14,922 nt of DNA. It comes from JAKLDO01 sp035354435 (GTDB lineage: Bacteria > UBP6 > UBA1177). The stretch's first letter is position 1, and each line of letters opens with the position of its first letter. Below the pieces are notes generated by a model. That model was not told the origin of the DNA. It saw only the letters and a list, made by a program, of their open reading frames with translations, and searched no databases. The position numbers and the translations under genes were made by a program. Shown here in pieces: positions 13,001 through 14,922 of this stretch. The DNA is taken from contig DAOQAY010000066.1 of assembly GCA_035354435.1 (NCBI GenBank), positions 1 to 14,922 on the forward strand, written 5' to 3'.

Positions 13001-13454
13001 ATTGATCAAAAAGATCGTTTCTGAATTTAAAGGTGAAGGAAGGGACAAACTGATTCCTGTTCTTCAGAAAGTTCAAAGTGAGATCGGTTTTATATCCAAA
13101 GAAGCCGTTGTAGAGATAGGTTCTGTGCTGAACCTGCCTTCAAGTAAAATTTATGGTGTTGCAACTTTCTACAATCAGTTCAGATTTGAACCCAAAGGCA
13201 AATACCATATATTGGTTTGCAGAGGTACTGCATGTCATGTAAAAGGTTCAGCCGATACACTTGAAGCAGTGGAAAGAGAACTCGGGATAAAAGCTGGAAA
13301 AACTTCAAGAGACGGACTTTTCAGCATTGAAGTCGTTGCGTGCATTGGTGCATGTGGCCTCGCTCCCGTAATTAACATCAACGGCGAATTCTTTGCCAAG
13401 GTGACAACGGAGAAGATTAAGGAAATCATTGAAACTTACCGCGCAAAAGAATAA
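12993..13454 (+). CDS. NuoE/HydC-type thioredoxin-like [2Fe-2S] subunit
   Basis: A 153-residue electron-transfer subunit of the NuoE family (24 kDa subunit of complex I; HydC of multimeric NAD-linked hydrogenases; also in NAD-dependent formate dehydrogenases). The helical N-terminus has LIPVLQKVQSEIGFIS (residues 20-35) and KIYGVATFYNQFRFEP (52-67). The [2Fe-2S] ligands are Cys76 and Cys81 (CRGTAC, CX4C) plus Cys117 and Cys121 (CIGAC, CX3C), followed by GLAPV. All four ligands are present. It would pass electrons between the flavoprotein encoded next (5 bp away) and a catalytic partner outside the window. The ATG at 12993 overlaps the response regulator stop by 8 bp. Sequence alone does not fix whether the complex is a hydrogenase, formate dehydrogenase or NADH dehydrogenase. 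Confidence 0.92.
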   Translation: MNELIKKIVSEFKGEGRDKLIPVLQKVQSEIGFISKEAVVEIGSVLNLPSSKIYGVATFYNQFRFEPKGKYHILVCRGTACHVKGSADTLEAVERELGIKAGKTSRDGLFSIEVVACIGACGLAPVININGEFFAKVTTEKIKEIIETYRAKE

Positions 13455-13459
13455 CAGAC

Positions 13460-14922
13460 ATGAATAACTCAATCAAGAAATATCTGGAGAACCTTGCCGA
13501 GAGCAATGCTAAGGGAATTTCGGTGGCATTGCCCGAAAAGACCGCTGACAGCAAAAAAACCATTGTATTCATTGGTGCAGGCACTTGCGGCCTTGGTGCC
13601 GGTGCAGCCAAAACCAAAGCTGCTGTTGAAGAATACTTCAAAAACAACAAAATTGACGGAGAAATTATCGAAGTAGGTTGTATCGGCTTCTGCGCTGTAG
13701 AGCCGATTATAGATATTAAACTCCCCGGAAAAAACAGAATCGCCTTTTCTAAAGTAACGGCTGATAAAGTAAACGGAATCCTCGATAATGCCATTGCAGG
13801 CAAGGTTGATGCGAATGACGTACTTGGCCAGTTTACAACCGAAGGCCTGAAATCGTGGGATAACATAAAAGACATTAATGAGCATCCGTTTTTTGTAAAA
13901 CAGAAACGTCTGGTGCTTCGTAACTGCGGTATCATCAATCCTGTCAGCATGGATGAATACATCCAGAATGGCGGTTATGCAGGTCTTATCAAGGCGCTGA
14001 AAACTATGACAGGCGAAGAAGTGATTGAAACCATTGAAAAGAGTGGTCTTCGTGGACGCGGCGGCGGAGGATTCCCCACCGGAACCAAATGGAGACTGGC
14101 TTACAATACCCCTTCGGATCAGAAATACATGATCTGCAATGCCGATGAAGGTGACCCGGGCGCATTTATGGACCGCGCTGTCATTGAAGGTGACCCGCAT
14201 CGTCTGCTCGAAGGTCTGGCCATTGGTTCGTATGCAGTTGGCGCTTCGGTTGCGTATATTTACATCCGCGCTGAATACCCGCTGGCCATCGAACGGTTGA
14301 AAATCGCCATCAAACAAGCTGAAGAATATGGTCTGCTCGGACACAACATCATGGGTTCGGGATTCGACCTCAAAATAAAAATTAAAATGGGCGCCGGTGC
14401 ATTTGTTTGCGGCGAAGAAACCGCTCTGATGCACAGTATCGAAGGATACCGCGGTATGCCCAGCCCGCGCCCGCCGTTTCCGGCCGAAAGCGGTTTGTTC
14501 GGAAAACCAAGCTGTATCAACAATGTTGAAACATATGCCAACGTTTCCGAAATCCTTCTTAAAGGTGCCGACTGGTTCAGTTCAACCGGTACCGAAAAGA
14601 GTAAAGGTACCAAAGTATTTGCTCTTTCAGGAAAAGTAAAAAATACGGGTCTTGTTGAAATTCCGATGGGTACTACCGTTCGCGAAATCATTTTTGACAT
14701 TGCCGGTGGTATTGCACATGACAAAAAATTCAAATCGGTTCAGATTGGTGGCCCTTCAGGCGGATGTATCACTGAAGAAAATCTGGATATTGAAATCGAC
14801 TATCAGAATCTGATTGCTGCCGGCGCCATGATGGGATCAGGTGGTTTGGTTGTGATGGACGAAGACACCTGTATGGTTGACATTGCCAAATTCTTTATGG
14901 ATTTCATTCAGCGCGAAAGCTG
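13460..14922 (+). CDS. NuoF/HydB-type NAD(P)H-binding flavoprotein subunit, 3' end cut by the window
   Basis: The open frame runs 487 codons to the right edge without a stop. Residues 33-125 form an extra thioredoxin-like ferredoxin domain with Cys43 (GTCGLGAGA) and Cys74/Cys78 (GCIGFC). The NuoF core follows: HPFFVKQKRLVLRNCG (142-157), the nucleotide/FMN glycine-rich loop GRGGGGFPTGTKW (199-211), NADEGDPGAFMDR (227-239), then GAGAFVCGEETALM and NNVETYANV. It ends at QRES, just where SCGxCxPC would begin, so the [4Fe-4S] site is off the window. The fused N-terminal domain is typical of HydB/HndC of NAD(P)-linked, often electron-bifurcating, [FeFe]-hydrogenases and of formate dehydrogenase diaphorases, more than of complex I NuoF. 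The start ATG has no good SD site. Arginine codons are 12 CGN to 2 AGA, the reverse of neighbouring genes, and the 3' part is visibly richer in G+C. Confidence 0.93.
   Translation, partial: MNNSIKKYLENLAESNAKGISVALPEKTADSKKTIVFIGAGTCGLGAGAAKTKAAVEEYFKNNKIDGEIIEVGCIGFCAVEPIIDIKLPGKNRIAFSKVTADKVNGILDNAIAGKVDANDVLGQFTTEGLKSWDNIKDINEHPFFVKQKRLVLRNCGIINPVSMDEYIQNGGYAGLIKALKTMTGEEVIETIEKSGLRGRGGGGFPTGTKWRLAYNTPSDQKYMICNADEGDPGAFMDRAVIEGDPHRLLEGLAIGSYAVGASVAYIYIRAEYPLAIERLKIAIKQAEEYGLLGHNIMGSGFDLKIKIKMGAGAFVCGEETALMHSIEGYRGMPSPRPPFPAESGLFGKPSCINNVETYANVSEILLKGADWFSSTGTEKSKGTKVFALSGKVKNTGLVEIPMGTTVREIIFDIAGGIAHDKKFKSVQIGGPSGGCITEENLDIEIDYQNLIAAGAMMGSGGLVVMDEDTCMVDIAKFFMDFIQRES

Noticed and set aside
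13426..13962. Second minus-strand frame (178 codons), and the 157-codon frame at 14260-14733
   Set aside because: Both are shadows of the same NuoF/HydB coding region, with no SD site or domain.
13469..14434. Long open frame of 321 codons on the minus strand opposite the NuoF/HydB gene
   Set aside because: It is antisense to an unmistakable NuoF-family protein, has no recognisable domain, and its openness follows from the G+C-richer codon use of the sense gene.
1..14922. Defence system, mobile element, CRISPR array or phage remnant
   Set aside because: No transposase, integrase, restriction enzyme, toxin-antitoxin pair, terminal inverted repeats or spaced direct repeats are visible. The PLD-fold protein has a membrane anchor and sits among metabolic genes, unlike PLD nucleases of defence islands.
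12993..14922. Complex I (nuoE-nuoF of a nuo operon)
   Set aside because: Not fully excluded, but the extra N-terminal ferredoxin-like domain on the NuoF-type protein and the lack of nuoA-D upstream favour a HydC/HydB-type diaphorase.

Overview
The window is a gene-dense (over 95% coding), moderately AT-rich bacterial chromosomal segment. It shows compact operons, frequent TTG starts next to good Shine-Dalgarno (SD) sites, a sigma-54 activator with a matching -24/-12 promoter, exported proteins, and the start of an NAD(P)-linked, hydrogenase-type NuoE/NuoF module. Together these suggest a free-living, probably anaerobic or fermentative bacterium that makes its own thiamine, aromatic amino acids and purines. 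I cannot assign a phylum from the sequence alone. I see no tRNA, rRNA, CRISPR array, insertion sequence, integrase or phage gene, and no convincing hairpin-plus-T terminator.

Layout. (1) Positions 1-3042 (+): the 3' part of thiH (thiamine thiazole synthesis), overlapped by a polytopic glycosyltransferase-like membrane protein, then a TrhA/hemolysin III family membrane protein. (2) Positions 3030-5965 (-), convergent: rph (RNase PH), a type I-beta DAHP synthase, a free-standing AroQ chorismate mutase and a membrane-anchored phospholipase D-fold protein. All four are overlapped or 2 bp apart and so look like one operon. (3) Positions 5966-6114: a divergent promoter region with a good sigma-70-type promoter on each strand. 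(4) Positions 6115-9341 (+): an exported cysteine-rich protein of unknown function, purN, a Cache-HAMP membrane sensor with no output domain, and ssb. (5) Positions 9360-11330 (+): an AcoR-like sigma-54 activator (GAF-PAS-AAA+-Fis). (6) Positions 11331-11528: the longest non-coding stretch, with dyad and repeat candidates for activator binding and a clear sigma-54 promoter. (7) Positions 11529-14922 (+): a zinc alcohol dehydrogenase, a single-domain response regulator, a NuoE/HydC-type [2Fe-2S] subunit and a NuoF/HydB-type flavoprotein cut by the window end.

How it may work together. The most coherent unit is regions 5-7. A ligand-sensing sigma-54 activator sits directly upstream of enhancer-like repeats and a sigma-54 promoter. 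That promoter would drive an NAD-type alcohol dehydrogenase and, through very tight spacing (11 bp gap, 8 bp overlap, 5 bp gap), a response regulator and the diaphorase subunits of what is probably an NAD-dependent, possibly electron-bifurcating, hydrogenase. The inference is an inducible alcohol-oxidation and hydrogen/NADH redox-balancing module; the hydrogenase catalytic subunit would lie beyond the window. The nuoF/hydB gene has clearly different base and codon use from its neighbours.
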